DNA from: Vibrio sp. 10N.286.49.B1
Lineage (GTDB): Bacteria; Pseudomonadota; Gammaproteobacteria; Enterobacterales; Vibrionaceae
Direction of reading: 5' to 3'
NCBI RefSeq assembly: GCF_002873335.1
Contig: NZ_MCUW01000004.1
Span: 93,179 to 157,178, forward strand
DNA: 64,000 nt
Shown piece by piece: positions 1 through 9,126 of this stretch. Every line of letters starts with the position of its first letter. The stretch's first letter is position 1. Position numbers and translations under genes: made by a program. Below the pieces are notes generated by a model. It saw only the letters and a program-made list of their open reading frames with translations, had not been told where the DNA came from and made no database searches.

Positions 1-59
1 CAACCAAGCCAGCAACCAAGCGTAAAATAACCAAAAGCTAGGCGAATAACCAACAATAC

Positions 60-85
60 AAGGCCTCTTTAACGGAGGTCTTTTC
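60..85 (+). terminator. Probable rho-independent terminator of an upstream gene
   Basis: An 8-bp stem (60-67 with 75-82, one G-T pair) is followed by TTTT. It would end a plus-strand transcript entering from left of the window. No start or stop of that gene is visible here. Confidence 0.5.
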
Positions 86-577
86 TTCTTGATGAATATT
101 GACGATCGTGAAAATAACACTCAAAGTCAAACGTTTATATATCAATGAAATTGCATTCGATTCAAAATCGCTCCCTATTACTCCAATTTAAGTCAACCAA
201 TATACTGCTGTTCTACATACCGGAATCTCAACTTCAACACCACCATACGCACGTCATTTTTGCAGTTCATGCGCCTCCCAAAATTGACAAATAAATTGGG
301 CTGAACTTAGGGTGCCAAACCATCAAGTGGATCTGGCGCTATTCATCATCGTGTAACTGCTTTTATGGCCGTCATACCAAGCATCACAGGCGGTAAGACT
401 TTGGAGTGCCATAAAATTGATAATTTCGTCAATGTTTTGACGATTAAACGATTCACCCTATTGCATGTTGGACAGCATATTCTTACACTTGATAAAAAAG
501 AAAGTACCGATAAGTACTTATTAAAATTAGAGACTCCGTAGTCCCCTCCACCTTTTTTGGTGATTAATTGAGTCCAA
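86..577. other. Gene-free stretch, no product recognised
   Basis: About 490 bases, fairly AT-rich, lie ahead of the PilZ gene. One minus-strand frame (about 470 to 330) stays open for some 45 codons between in-frame stops and could be a degenerate coding remnant, but I cannot name a family. The promoter of the PilZ gene presumably lies at the right end. I see no RNA gene or repeat. Confidence 0.4.
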
Positions 578-1333
578 TTGAAAACGTCGGAATGGTTCAT
601 AGCAGTGACGCAAACACATAACCCTAAAAACAGACCCCAAGCACCTCAACGCACAACACAAACCCTAAACAGTACTGATGCTCTGGCAATGATTGAACAT
701 GGCAGTGATGTCACCTTAACAATCACAACGCCAGTCGGTACATCATTTCGCTGCAGCTCGCAATTTATTGGTGCTCACTCTGACCATCGTATTTTGTTGG
801 AGTTGCCCCAGATCTCCGAGTCAGAACTCAAAGATTTTTATCAAGAAGGCTTTTGGTTGGTTGTCCGTGCAATTTCACAGCGAGGTGAAGGCGGTATCAT
901 CCAGTTTCGTTCGCAACTTCTTCATCTGATGGAAGAGCCCGTCCCACTGTTAGTACTGAGTATTCCTCAGTCTATGACTGTTACCAACCTACGCAAAGAA
1001 GCACGCTACGAGGTTAACTTAGATGCGGTGTTAGAATTCGGTGATAGACGTGTTCGTTGCGAGATTCGGGATATGTCCAAAAGCGGCTGCCGATTCATTT
1101 TACCCGCACTAAGTAAGCACCTCACCATCGGTGAACCGGTAACATTACGGGTCCAATCGGATGCAATGAAAGGTCGAGCCTTTCCTCCTATATCTGGCCC
1201 AATTTGCAATGTGCAAAAGTCTAATCATTACAATGGTTACGGTATCCGATTTGATGAGTTTGGCGAGGCGAATGCAAAAGAATTGCTTTCTCTTCTAAAA
1301 TTTGACGGCACGAAATTTAAGCTTCGCGCTTAA
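578..1333 (+). CDS. PilZ domain protein (YcgR-like flagellar brake type)
   Basis: A 251-residue cytoplasmic protein. The C-terminal half is a PilZ domain: an RKEAR motif (about residues 139-143) and DMSKSG (about 165-170) match the RxxxR and D/NxSxxG cyclic-di-GMP-binding signatures. The N-terminal half (about 30-125) resembles the YcgR_2 region that precedes PilZ in flagellar-brake proteins. The role is therefore probably c-di-GMP sensing that affects motility or the envelope; the partner is unknown. The 578 start is TTG; a GTG at 605 is an equally reasonable start because neither has a clear ribosome binding site. The gene is monocistronic and converges on the Lon-like gene. Confidence 0.82.
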   Translation: MKTSEWFIAVTQTHNPKNRPQAPQRTTQTLNSTDALAMIEHGSDVTLTITTPVGTSFRCSSQFIGAHSDHRILLELPQISESELKDFYQEGFWLVVRAISQRGEGGIIQFRSQLLHLMEEPVPLLVLSIPQSMTVTNLRKEARYEVNLDAVLEFGDRRVRCEIRDMSKSGCRFILPALSKHLTIGEPVTLRVQSDAMKGRAFPPISGPICNVQKSNHYNGYGIRFDEFGEANAKELLSLLKFDGTKFKLRA

Positions 1334-1440
1334 CGTTTTGACTCACCGTATAAAAGCAAAACCCGTCATATATGACCATACCAATATCGAGCTTTATCAG
1401 TATAAAAGTTAAGGTATGCGAATTAAGCTTAAACTCACAA

Positions 1441-1467
1441 AAATGCCAAGCACGAGGCTTGGCATTT
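1441..1467. terminator. Bidirectional terminator between PilZ gene and Lon-like gene
   Basis: A 10-bp stem, AAATGCCAAG (1441-1450) with CTTGGCATTT (1458-1467), has A and T runs on opposite sides, so it can serve both convergent genes. Confidence 0.75.
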
Positions 1468-1490
1468 CTAACAAGGTTCACTGGCTCCTA

Positions 1491-3851
1491 TTACTTTCTC
1501 AACGCATTCAGCCGAGCTTGAGCAATGCCGAATACCGTATCGATAGGGTAACTCCCCTCCAAAGAGGCTGTCCCTGCGGGCTTACCAGTAAAGAGCTCAA
1601 CCGCTTCCGTCACATGATCTATTCCCCAGACATGAAACTCACCTTTTTCCACCGCTTTGACGATATCTGAACGCAACATTAGGTTATGTACATTGGAACG
1701 AGGAATCACGACGCCCTGCTCTGAGTTACGCCCTTTGATGGTACACACATCAAAGAAACCTTCAATTTTCTCGTTCACCCCCCCAATCGGTTGAGATTCA
1801 CCAAACTGGTTCATTGACCCTGTAATGGCAATATCTTGACGGTTCGGTTGCCCAGAAAAGGCTGACACAACAGCGCAAAATTCCGCCATACTGGCACTGT
1901 CACCATCAACACCACCATAAGATTGCTCAAAGGTAATCGTAGTGGTGAGTGGGACTTTCGCTGTCTTACCAAATACCGATGAAAGGTAGGCGGTTAGGAT
2001 CATCACGCCTTTAGAGTGAATACTGCCACCTAGGTCGACGCTACGTTCGATATCAATCACCTCACCTTCACCATAAGAGGTGGTGGCGGTGATACGGTTT
2101 GGCGCGCCAAACATATGGTCACTGGTACTCAATACAGACAGTGCGTTGACTTGTCCGATCGCTTCTCCCTGTGTATGAATAAGGGTTGTGCCGTTAGTGA
2201 ACCCCTCCATGACACTGTCTTGTAGACGATTGACTCGCATTTGTTGATATTGCAGGGCTTTCTCGACGTGGCCAACTCGAATCAAGTTGGATTTCGCGTT
2301 GCGCGCGACGTAATTAGATTCCCTAAGCAAATTCGCGATGTTCGCTGAATGCAGCGACAACTTCTGTTGATCGCCTGATAAACGCGAGCTGTGCTCGATG
2401 ATGCGAGCGATCGCTTTACGGTCACAATGCAGCATATTGTTGTCATGAATGATACTGGAAATAAAACGGGCGTATTGCAGTTCAGAGTCCGGGCTACGCG
2501 TCATTTCATCTTCAAAATCTGCCGTGACTTTAAACAGCTCTCCGAACTCCGGATCATAATGCTGAAGCAGTTGATAGGTTCGATAATCACCGAACAAAAT
2601 GATTTTCACATCAAGAGGAATCGGCTGCGGATCCAAAGAGACAGCGCCCGTCAATGTGACCTCTTTTTCTAAAGAGGTAAAACTGAGCTGTCTAGAGCGC
2701 AACGCTCGTTTTAAGCCATCCCAAACATACGGTTGTTCTAACACCTTAACCGCATCAATTAACAGGACACCGCCATTGGCTTTATGCAGGCTTCCTGCTC
2801 GAATAAGAGAAAAATCGGTAAACACGGTTCCCTTGTAGGTCGCCGTCTCTATATAACCAAATAAAGAGTGGTAGTTTGGATTTTCCTCCACAATGATAGG
2901 CAGGTCTTCGCATGCTTGTTTTACCAAAACATTGACCTTATAACGACGAGGAAAATTCTTATCAAGCGAGGCGGTTGCAATCTCGCCCTGCTCATTGCCT
3001 TCCTCCAAAAAGATATCCACATTCTCGCAAATGTCTTTTTGGAGTTCAGTCAAATATTGTTTTATTTCGGTGTAGCCGTTATAGCCTTTTTTAAGCTTCT
3101 TAATGGAGTGACTTATCACACCCAATGTCACTTCATCATTTAATTTCTGAATATTGTCAGTGTAGGTTTCTTCGAGCGCGGTTAACTCACGAGCCATTCC
3201 ACGTAGACTGATCTCTAACTCATCGATACTGACACCGAATTGGGCTTGCTTTTCTTCTGGCAAGGCATCAAATGATTCTTCCGTGTGGAGATCTTCGCCG
3301 TTCAAAGCAACAAACTGATAATCACCATGTGGAGTAATCGTCAGGCTGATCTCTTTTGCCTTTGCTTCCTCACTCAGTTTATCTAGTTCAGTTTGCTGAA
3401 CACTCGCTAAGTCATTCTTAAGCTTGTCAGCACGACCGTAATACAGTTCATTATCAAACGCCATCGGGATCGCTTTCACCAATTTTGCAATCAGCTTCTC
3501 TACATCTTGCTTAAGGCGAGACCCCGTCCCACAGGGCAATTTTAGGACTTGCGGTATCCGTGTGTCAGAAAAATTAGCCACATAGCACCAATCAAATAAT
3601 GCCTCGCGGTCATGTTGATGACGGCTAAGATAACGCAAAATCATCGTACGCTTACCAAGACCATTCTGCCCAATGGCGTAGATGTTATAGCCTTTCTCTT
3701 TGATGGACATCGCAAACTCAACGGCTTTCTGTGCACGCTCTTGACCAACGATTTCATCAATAGGAGAGAGTTCTTTGGTTGACTTACAAGGCAGCTTTTC
3801 AAGCTCTGCCGCATGGTATAGCGCTGTAGATTCTAATCTCTGAATTGCCAT
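1491..3851 (-). CDS. ATP-dependent Lon-family protease (YcbZ/LonB-like)
   Basis: A 786-residue protein with an N-terminal AAA-type region: a P-loop variant GQNGLGKRT near residue 60, followed by a long helical insertion. It ends in a Lon (S16) protease domain. The Ser-Lys dyad is visible as GDSAS (near residue 650) and NEKIEG (near 695). It lacks the LAN domain of classical LonA, so it belongs with the YcbZ-like proteins of gammaproteobacteria, whose substrates are poorly known. The ATG at 3851 is preceded by AGGAGCGGG. It is monocistronic and convergent with the PilZ gene across a shared terminator. Confidence 0.88.
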   Translation of the reverse strand: MAIQRLESTALYHAAELEKLPCKSTKELSPIDEIVGQERAQKAVEFAMSIKEKGYNIYAIGQNGLGKRTMILRYLSRHQHDREALFDWCYVANFSDTRIPQVLKLPCGTGSRLKQDVEKLIAKLVKAIPMAFDNELYYGRADKLKNDLASVQQTELDKLSEEAKAKEISLTITPHGDYQFVALNGEDLHTEESFDALPEEKQAQFGVSIDELEISLRGMARELTALEETYTDNIQKLNDEVTLGVISHSIKKLKKGYNGYTEIKQYLTELQKDICENVDIFLEEGNEQGEIATASLDKNFPRRYKVNVLVKQACEDLPIIVEENPNYHSLFGYIETATYKGTVFTDFSLIRAGSLHKANGGVLLIDAVKVLEQPYVWDGLKRALRSRQLSFTSLEKEVTLTGAVSLDPQPIPLDVKIILFGDYRTYQLLQHYDPEFGELFKVTADFEDEMTRSPDSELQYARFISSIIHDNNMLHCDRKAIARIIEHSSRLSGDQQKLSLHSANIANLLRESNYVARNAKSNLIRVGHVEKALQYQQMRVNRLQDSVMEGFTNGTTLIHTQGEAIGQVNALSVLSTSDHMFGAPNRITATTSYGEGEVIDIERSVDLGGSIHSKGVMILTAYLSSVFGKTAKVPLTTTITFEQSYGGVDGDSASMAEFCAVVSAFSGQPNRQDIAITGSMNQFGESQPIGGVNEKIEGFFDVCTIKGRNSEQGVVIPRSNVHNLMLRSDIVKAVEKGEFHVWGIDHVTEAVELFTGKPAGTASLEGSYPIDTVFGIAQARLNALRK

Positions 3852-4018
3852 AACCCGCTCCTGATTATTCCTTTAATAATCTAAGTTTAGCTGAATTACT
3901 TTTAAGATTTAGTGACTTACTCTCAAATTAAGTTCAAGTGATTGCTTTTTGAACAGCTGCAAGCTCAAAATACATGCTCAACCATGAATAAAAGACCGAT
4001 AAGTGGTCAGCAAAACGG

Positions 4019-4921
4019 TCACGAAATCAGCATGCCACATTGCTTCAACCAGAGACAAAAGCAAGCAATTCCCTTCTCATTCGATGTCGTCTGGTTGGTG
4101 ATTAAATAATGCTGACTATTGCTTTTCATTGCCAATGGATGCGCAATCATTAAGTCTCCTTGCTTAATCGCATCCTCCACTAACACCGACTTTGCCAGCA
4201 ACATGCCAAGTCCTTGCAATGCAGCCTCCATCGATAACTGGGTGCTATCAAACGACATAATCGGCTCGTCAAATGTTAGTGGCTTGTCATGCAGTTGAAA
4301 CCACTCCCTCCAACCTTCGCTATACCCTAATGTGGCGAGCTTTGGAAATGCTGCGATGTCTTCAATCGGCTGGGTAAAATCAAATTGATTCATAAATGAA
4401 GGGCTCGCCACAACCACCCACTCTTCACCTTGTGTCAGCGGCTCATACGTTACCTCAGACCAATTGCCGTAGCCGTTAATAATTTCAACGTCGACCATGT
4501 TGTTATTGCTTGGGTACAAGTTAGTGGTGGAATAAAATTGCAGGGTGATATCAGGGTGATTTCGGTGAAAATCTGCCACGCGAGGCAATAACCACGTATG
4601 ACAAAAGCTTTGTGCAACACGGATCGATAACGTTTGTCGCGTTTTTTTACCAAAGAGGTGATCAGTACCAAGACAAAGCTTGTTGAAGATGTCGGTCAGT
4701 AGCGGTAAATACTGGACCGCCTGTTCCGTCAACACCAATTGCGCCCCCATTCGCTCAAATAGGCGTGCACCTAGATACGCTTCGAGAAGTTTTATTTGCT
4801 GACTGATCGCTGCCCGAGTGACATTGAGCTCATGAGCCGCTTCTGAAAAACTGCCATGCCGAGCAGCAGCTTCAAACGCCCTTAACGCTTTAAAAGGGGG
4901 GATCCGACGTTGATTTGTCAT
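4019..4921 (-). CDS. LysR-family transcriptional regulator (GcvA-like)
   Basis: About 300 residues. An N-terminal winged HTH opens with a PPFKALRAFEAAARHGSF-type sequence and a VTRAAISQQI recognition helix, typical of the GcvA branch of LysR regulators. A type-2 periplasmic-binding effector domain follows. The start is chosen at the ATG at 4921, which gives the usual GcvA-like N-terminus; an in-frame ATG at 4945 would add eight residues. It lies just downstream of the FAD oxidoreductase on the same strand, with a hairpin between them, so it may control that gene. The ligand is unknown. Confidence 0.82.
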   Translation of the reverse strand: MTNQRRIPPFKALRAFEAAARHGSFSEAAHELNVTRAAISQQIKLLEAYLGARLFERMGAQLVLTEQAVQYLPLLTDIFNKLCLGTDHLFGKKTRQTLSIRVAQSFCHTWLLPRVADFHRNHPDITLQFYSTTNLYPSNNNMVDVEIINGYGNWSEVTYEPLTQGEEWVVVASPSFMNQFDFTQPIEDIAAFPKLATLGYSEGWREWFQLHDKPLTFDEPIMSFDSTQLSMEAALQGLGMLLAKSVLVEDAIKQGDLMIAHPLAMKSNSQHYLITNQTTSNEKGIACFCLWLKQCGMLIS

Positions 4922-5038
4922 TGGTTGGGGCGAGGTCACTAGCATCAATAATTATCATCGCTTAAGGTGAGGTGAGGCCACAACTATAACGGGCCTATGT
5001 TAAAAACGAATGAATGCACGCTAATGAAACCAATGGAC

Positions 5039-5089
5039 AAGCAGCACCGTCTTAAAACCAATCTTTCGTTTTAGAGGCTGTGCTGCTTT
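5039..5089 (-). terminator. Hairpin after the FAD oxidoreductase gene
   Basis: A 9-bp outer stem (5039-5047 with 5080-5088) encloses a second pairing of TTAAAAC with GTTTTAG. It sits between the oxidoreductase stop and the LysR gene on the minus strand. The T tract is weak, so partial termination is possible. Confidence 0.4.
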
Positions 5090-5149
5090 CCATGCTTTAT
5101 ATTTTACGTTTTATGCATAGACGACATCTTCTTTACGATCATACGGACG

Positions 5150-6547
5150 TTACAGCTTATCGGCTTTTCCTGCCGCCCCCGCTAGCTTTGACAGCCATCG
5201 GTCAATGAGCAATGGTGTTGTTTCTTGTTGCTCCGCGGCTTCTTTTCTTCTGACGGCGTTTCGAACCATCATGGCACCGCACCAACGAAATGGCTCTGGC
5301 GGAAAATACCCTCTCGGCCCTTTGGCTAAGCCACATTGCGTATACGCATTGTCTTCTTTAAGTACCATACTCGACAGAATTTTTGCACCAATGCGAGTTT
5401 GTGCCACACCATTCCCCGAATAACCCAACCCATAAAAGATATGAGGATGGCCACGTAGCCGATCAAAAAATGGCAACCCCGTCACCGAGCGATCGGAGCC
5501 TCCTGTCCAACTATGCGCAATGTCCGATTTATTTAAATAAGGGAATAGCCATGAGAAACTGCTTTCTAGTTGCGTTAAATACCGACTTGTAGAATGGAAC
5601 ATTCCATCCACTTTATTACCAAATGAAAAACGGTTCCCCCCTTTCCCTAGCATCAATCGACCATCTTTCGTATCACGGTAGTAATGCACGAATATGCGAG
5701 AATCCACAACGGTCACGCCTTTCTCTGGTCCAAATTCAGCTAACTTACCCTCAACCGGTTTAGTCAGCACCATATCCGATGACACGACGACGATAGAGCG
5801 CTTAAACTCAGGAAATTGTTCTATGAGCCAAGCATTAGTGGCAAAAATCACATTCTTTGCCTTCACTCGTCCCGTCTCAGTCGTCACTACCGCGGGTTGG
5901 CTTTCATCCAAGCTAAGCATCGGCGTATTTTCATAGACTTGCACACCCAGTTCTTTTGCTACACGCATCAAACCACGTGCAAGCTTTGCGGGCTGAACAC
6001 TGCCGGCTGCCGGCGAGTAAAATGCTTCCTTATGAACCTTTGAGCCGGTTTTTGAGGGCAAACTTTCGGGCGCAACGTTTGCCCAACTATTTACATTTTC
6101 GGCTTCTAGTGCGGCAACGACAGGGTCCATTGTGCCTGACTGAGCCTGATTCGTAGCGGTATAATACGTGCCGTTGGTAAACAGTTCCGCGTCGACCTTA
6201 TACTCTTCGCAAAATTTACGAATTTCAGAGATCACGTCCTCTGATTCTTTCACTAACCATTGAGCTTCTGTTTGTCCGAACAGCTTTTTTAATGTCGGGT
6301 ATTTCGTTGCCCATGTCAGCAAGCAGCCACCGTTATAGCCGGAAGCGCCTGAGCCACAGCGCCCTTTTTCCAACACGGCAACCGTCAAATCTGGCTGTTT
6401 TTGCTTAAGGAGAATCGCACTCCATAAGCCGGTAAACCCTCCACCAACGATGGCAACATCCACCGAAATATCACCATCCAACGTTTCTACAGGCTGCTGA
6501 TCGGAGCCTAGCGCATCGTGTAACCAATAACTGTATTCTTTTGACAT
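5150..6547 (-). CDS. FAD-dependent oxidoreductase, DAO family, resembling aminophosphonate oxidoreductases
   Basis: A 465-residue D-amino-acid-oxidase-fold flavoenzyme. The Rossmann motif VAIVGGGFTGLW lies at residues 31-42, followed by an E for the ribose and a CGSGASGYNGG motif near 65. From memory, several stretches (SSDMVLT, VDSRIFVHYYR, GRLMLGKGGN, YSGNGVAQT, and a C-terminal AGKADKL) resemble the family labelled putative aminophosphonate oxidoreductase (TIGR03329), related to PbfC/PbfD-type enzymes that release phosphonoacetaldehyde from AEP or N-alkyl AEP. A gamma-glutamylputrescine-oxidase-like role is the main alternative. It is not next to the phn island (over 14 kb away) and is followed by a LysR gene. 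Confidence 0.75.
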   Translation of the reverse strand: MSKEYSYWLHDALGSDQQPVETLDGDISVDVAIVGGGFTGLWSAILLKQKQPDLTVAVLEKGRCGSGASGYNGGCLLTWATKYPTLKKLFGQTEAQWLVKESEDVISEIRKFCEEYKVDAELFTNGTYYTATNQAQSGTMDPVVAALEAENVNSWANVAPESLPSKTGSKVHKEAFYSPAAGSVQPAKLARGLMRVAKELGVQVYENTPMLSLDESQPAVVTTETGRVKAKNVIFATNAWLIEQFPEFKRSIVVVSSDMVLTKPVEGKLAEFGPEKGVTVVDSRIFVHYYRDTKDGRLMLGKGGNRFSFGNKVDGMFHSTSRYLTQLESSFSWLFPYLNKSDIAHSWTGGSDRSVTGLPFFDRLRGHPHIFYGLGYSGNGVAQTRIGAKILSSMVLKEDNAYTQCGLAKGPRGYFPPEPFRWCGAMMVRNAVRRKEAAEQQETTPLLIDRWLSKLAGAAGKADKL

Positions 6548-6831
6548 GATACTTTTCTGCCGTCTTTAATTGATGACAGTTAGACTAAGTGGATTTTTAC
6601 TTTTTCGTCAGCGAGAAAAACTTAACGCTAGCGTTAGAATAAATCGCGCTCACTTCATCTATTGTTCATAAAGCAATACACGCTCGCGCGACCGTACTCT
6701 TACCTATCAACATTTCACAAGTTAGTTTTATTAAAGGTTTGGTAAAGAAAATCAACGACCTTGTGACATATTGACGCCATTGGCACCTCTTAATATTGAC
6801 CCCATAAATCAAAAGCATGGAGTAATAAAAA

Positions 6832-7650
6832 ATGAGTATCAATGTTAAAATCGCCGGCGTTGCGGTTACGTTACTTGCGCTGTCGGGGTGTAATACCTCT
6901 TCCAAAGATGACACGACTGTGTCTGAACCAAAGGTCAGAAAGTCACTGTTAGTCATGATCGATGGCGCAAGATACGAAGCGGTTCTCAATGCTTCGACAC
7001 CAAATATGGATCAGTTAGAAATCCAGCAAGCTTACACGGGAGGTATTTCAGGCTCACTTTCGCAATCGGGCACCAGTACCGTTGAAGGTGAATCAACGCT
7101 GTGGACCGGAAGCTGGCACACTATCCAAAAGTCTGGAGAGAATGGGTTTCAAACGGTTTGGCAACATCTCAAGGAAGATGAGCCTGAATTAATGATCGGA
7201 CTTTATCCAAATTGGCCAATATTTGACTATATTAGCTTCGATCTCGATAGCATCACAAAAAAAAGTGCGTTTCGTACGGGCACTGATCGCGATGCGGAAC
7301 ATCAAAACTCACGAGTAATCGCAGATAAGATCGCATCCGGAGAGTATGACTCTTTGTTTACCACTATCGATATGGTTGATTACTCAGGGCATTGTAACTA
7401 CGGAAATAGTGGCGGAGCTTGGTCTGACGAATATGTCACTACGATTGAAGAAGCAGACCAAGTATTTGGCTACATGCTTGACGCGGTCAAAGCAAGGGAA
7501 GCTGATTACAACGAAGAATGGCTCATTATGGTGGCACCCGATCATGGGTTTAATCGCCAGAAAGATAATGGTTCTGTTGACTGTGCGCATGGTTCACAAG
7601 ATATCGATGCAAAAAAATCTGGATTGCTTCTAACCAAAGTGAGCAATTGA
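6832..7650 (+). CDS. N-terminal part: lipoprotein, alkaline phosphatase-fold metallohydrolase
   Basis: 272 residues as read without a frameshift. The signal peptide ends in a lipobox (LLALSGC, Cys near residue 20), so the mature protein should be lipid-anchored. Alkaline phosphatase superfamily metal ligands are recognisable: VMIDGAR (near 42), a TSTVEGESTLWTG nucleophile loop (near 83-95), DMVDYSGHC (near 185), APDHGFN (near 238) and CAHGSQD (near 255). This pattern is closer to phosphodiesterase and nucleotide-pyrophosphatase members than to classical PhoA. GGAG lies about 9 bases before the ATG. The substrate is unknown. Confidence 0.7.
   Translation: MSINVKIAGVAVTLLALSGCNTSSKDDTTVSEPKVRKSLLVMIDGARYEAVLNASTPNMDQLEIQQAYTGGISGSLSQSGTSTVEGESTLWTGSWHTIQKSGENGFQTVWQHLKEDEPELMIGLYPNWPIFDYISFDLDSITKKSAFRTGTDRDAEHQNSRVIADKIASGEYDSLFTTIDMVDYSGHCNYGNSGGAWSDEYVTTIEEADQVFGYMLDAVKAREADYNEEWLIMVAPDHGFNRQKDNGSVDCAHGSQDIDAKKSGLLLTKVSN
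7611..7617 (+). other. A7 slippery run at the frame change
   Basis: In frame one the codons are GCA AAA AAA TCT. This matches the A_AAA_AAZ pattern used in -1 ribosomal frameshifting and is also prone to polymerase slippage. The -1 frame continues without a stop to 8966, while frame one stops at 7648-7650. Confidence 0.7.
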
Positions 7651-8966
7651 ATAAACAGTTTACCCGCCCATTGCAACAAATCGGCGATCGAGATAAAGAC
7701 GGTATCTACCGTTACCCAGCACAAACCGATGTCGCGCCAACCTTAATGACCTGGCACAATATCACTATGTTGCCGGAGTGGGAGGTTGAAGGTACACCAC
7801 TTATCGGAAACATCGGGGTTAGAGGGCTGTTTACCGAATATGAGCAAGACTCGAATACCGTAAAAATCCTGTTTACCCCATCCAATAACCTTCCCGTTCA
7901 AATATTGGTGAAGGGCGAAGAAATCGCACTACTCGATGATCTTACGGCCGATGAACTGTATACCTTTGAATACACACCGAGTCATCTTGAACCTGGTAAC
8001 CATCAAATTGCCTACACCTTAGTGAATAACGCTATTCCTAAAACGACCACCACCAGCATCACTATTATCGACGACTCAGATTTTGATGAACTTCCATTTT
8101 CATCAATTGAAGCTCTGTATAGCTTCAACGGTGAGCTCACGGAAAATAGCATCACTGGCGGGCATAATTTAGAGAAAACGGGCGATCCAAGCCTATCAAG
8201 TGTGACAGGAAAATTTGACACGGCACTTTATCATATTCGCAATTTCAACAATGACTTACTGTTTGATGATTCGATAACAAACACGGATAAGTTTACGATT
8301 TCTTTGTGGTTTGCTGGCGATGGAACATCCTATGACCCTGCTATCTTAACCAATAAAAAATGGTCGTCTTCTGCCGACGGCATGATTTTAGCGCAGCTCA
8401 ATGATAGCTTGAAACTACAAGTTGGAATGGACGGCGAAGGAAGTTGTTGTTTTGTGCAACTCCCCTATGTTCCTACCACAAGCACCGACAACATCCAATG
8501 GAGCTTACTGGTGCTGAGTGTCGATAAAACCGCGCCATGGACGAATGGTGATGGGTTCGGCGTTATGACAATGGGGGTTTATGGCACAGATGAAAAACTG
8601 CAGTACGGAAGTGTCAACTTAACAGGCGACAGAAACAACACCATTCACACTGGTCTACAGTGGTTAATCAATAATGACCATGCACAGTCGCACAATAATG
8701 GGCATGCTGCACTTATCGACGAACTGGTCATATGGACCGACACCACGTTCTCTCCTGGTGACGTCGTCGCTCTAGGGTCATCTGAGCTATCCGTCACAGA
8801 GAAAATTAAAACACCTAGTTCCCTTGCTTTACCCCAATCTCATCGACTGTCTGATATCGACTACCTAGGTGAAAACCCGAACCTGTCAGAAGCAGACAAG
8901 CTGACTGAAGCATTTTGGCAACGCCGCCGTCAAATGGAAGAATTACGCGCTGAACTAAGCCTATAA
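7647..8966 (+). CDS. C-terminal part of the same protein: end of phosphatase domain plus LamG-like domain
   Basis: 439 residues if a TTG at 7647 is used, but the frame is open back to the A7 run and that TTG has no ribosome binding site, so independent translation is unlikely. The first ~50 residues complete the phosphatase fold (QIGDRDKDGIYRYP, then an APTLMTWH segment). An Ig-like stretch follows, then a concanavalin/LamG-like jelly-roll (about residues 150-380), usually a sugar- or surface-binding module. A short charged tail ends the protein. The reading resumes exactly where frame one loses similarity to the family. Confidence 0.6.
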   Translation: MNKQFTRPLQQIGDRDKDGIYRYPAQTDVAPTLMTWHNITMLPEWEVEGTPLIGNIGVRGLFTEYEQDSNTVKILFTPSNNLPVQILVKGEEIALLDDLTADELYTFEYTPSHLEPGNHQIAYTLVNNAIPKTTTTSITIIDDSDFDELPFSSIEALYSFNGELTENSITGGHNLEKTGDPSLSSVTGKFDTALYHIRNFNNDLLFDDSITNTDKFTISLWFAGDGTSYDPAILTNKKWSSSADGMILAQLNDSLKLQVGMDGEGSCCFVQLPYVPTTSTDNIQWSLLVLSVDKTAPWTNGDGFGVMTMGVYGTDEKLQYGSVNLTGDRNNTIHTGLQWLINNDHAQSHNNGHAALIDELVIWTDTTFSPGDVVALGSSELSVTEKIKTPSSLALPQSHRLSDIDYLGENPNLSEADKLTEAFWQRRRQMEELRAELSL

Positions 8967-8976
8967 GATAACACCT

Positions 8977-9010
8977 CGCACCGCACTCTGCAGTTGGAGT
9001 GCGGTGCGTT
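8977..9010 (+). terminator. Terminator-like hairpin after the phosphatase gene
   Basis: A perfect 12-bp stem, CGCACCGCACTC (8977-8988) with GAGTGCGGTGCG (8997-9008), has an 8-base loop. Only a short T-rich tail follows. Confidence 0.6.
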
Positions 9011-9126
9011 ATTGGTGCACTTTATACCGAACCAAGTAAAGAACTAGAACCATTTCACAAGCTCAGCAGATAATTGATTTACTCAACAAAAATCATCCGT
9101 TATGTTGGTAAAACTATGACGTTATA

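Larger units (their letters stand above)
6832..8966 (+). pseudogene. Lipoprotein alkaline-phosphatase-superfamily enzyme with LamG-like domain, interrupted by a frameshift
   Basis: Two overlapping frames together encode one protein of about 710 residues. Frame one carries a lipoprotein signal and the metal-phosphatase core. At a run of seven A (7611-7617) the coherent reading moves to the -1 frame, where it continues with TWHN- and LamG-like sequence to 8966. Adding one A, or slipping -1 on A_AAA_AAA, restores the full protein. The gene may be a true frameshift mutant, a phase-variable gene, a slippage-decoded gene, or carry a sequencing error. It is divergent from the FAD oxidoreductase gene. 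Confidence 0.72.

Noticed and set aside
346..600. 84-codon minus-strand ORF in the left intergenic region
   Set aside because: It overlaps the PilZ start, has no ribosome binding site or domain, and another frame of the same stretch looks equally coherent. At most a decayed fragment.
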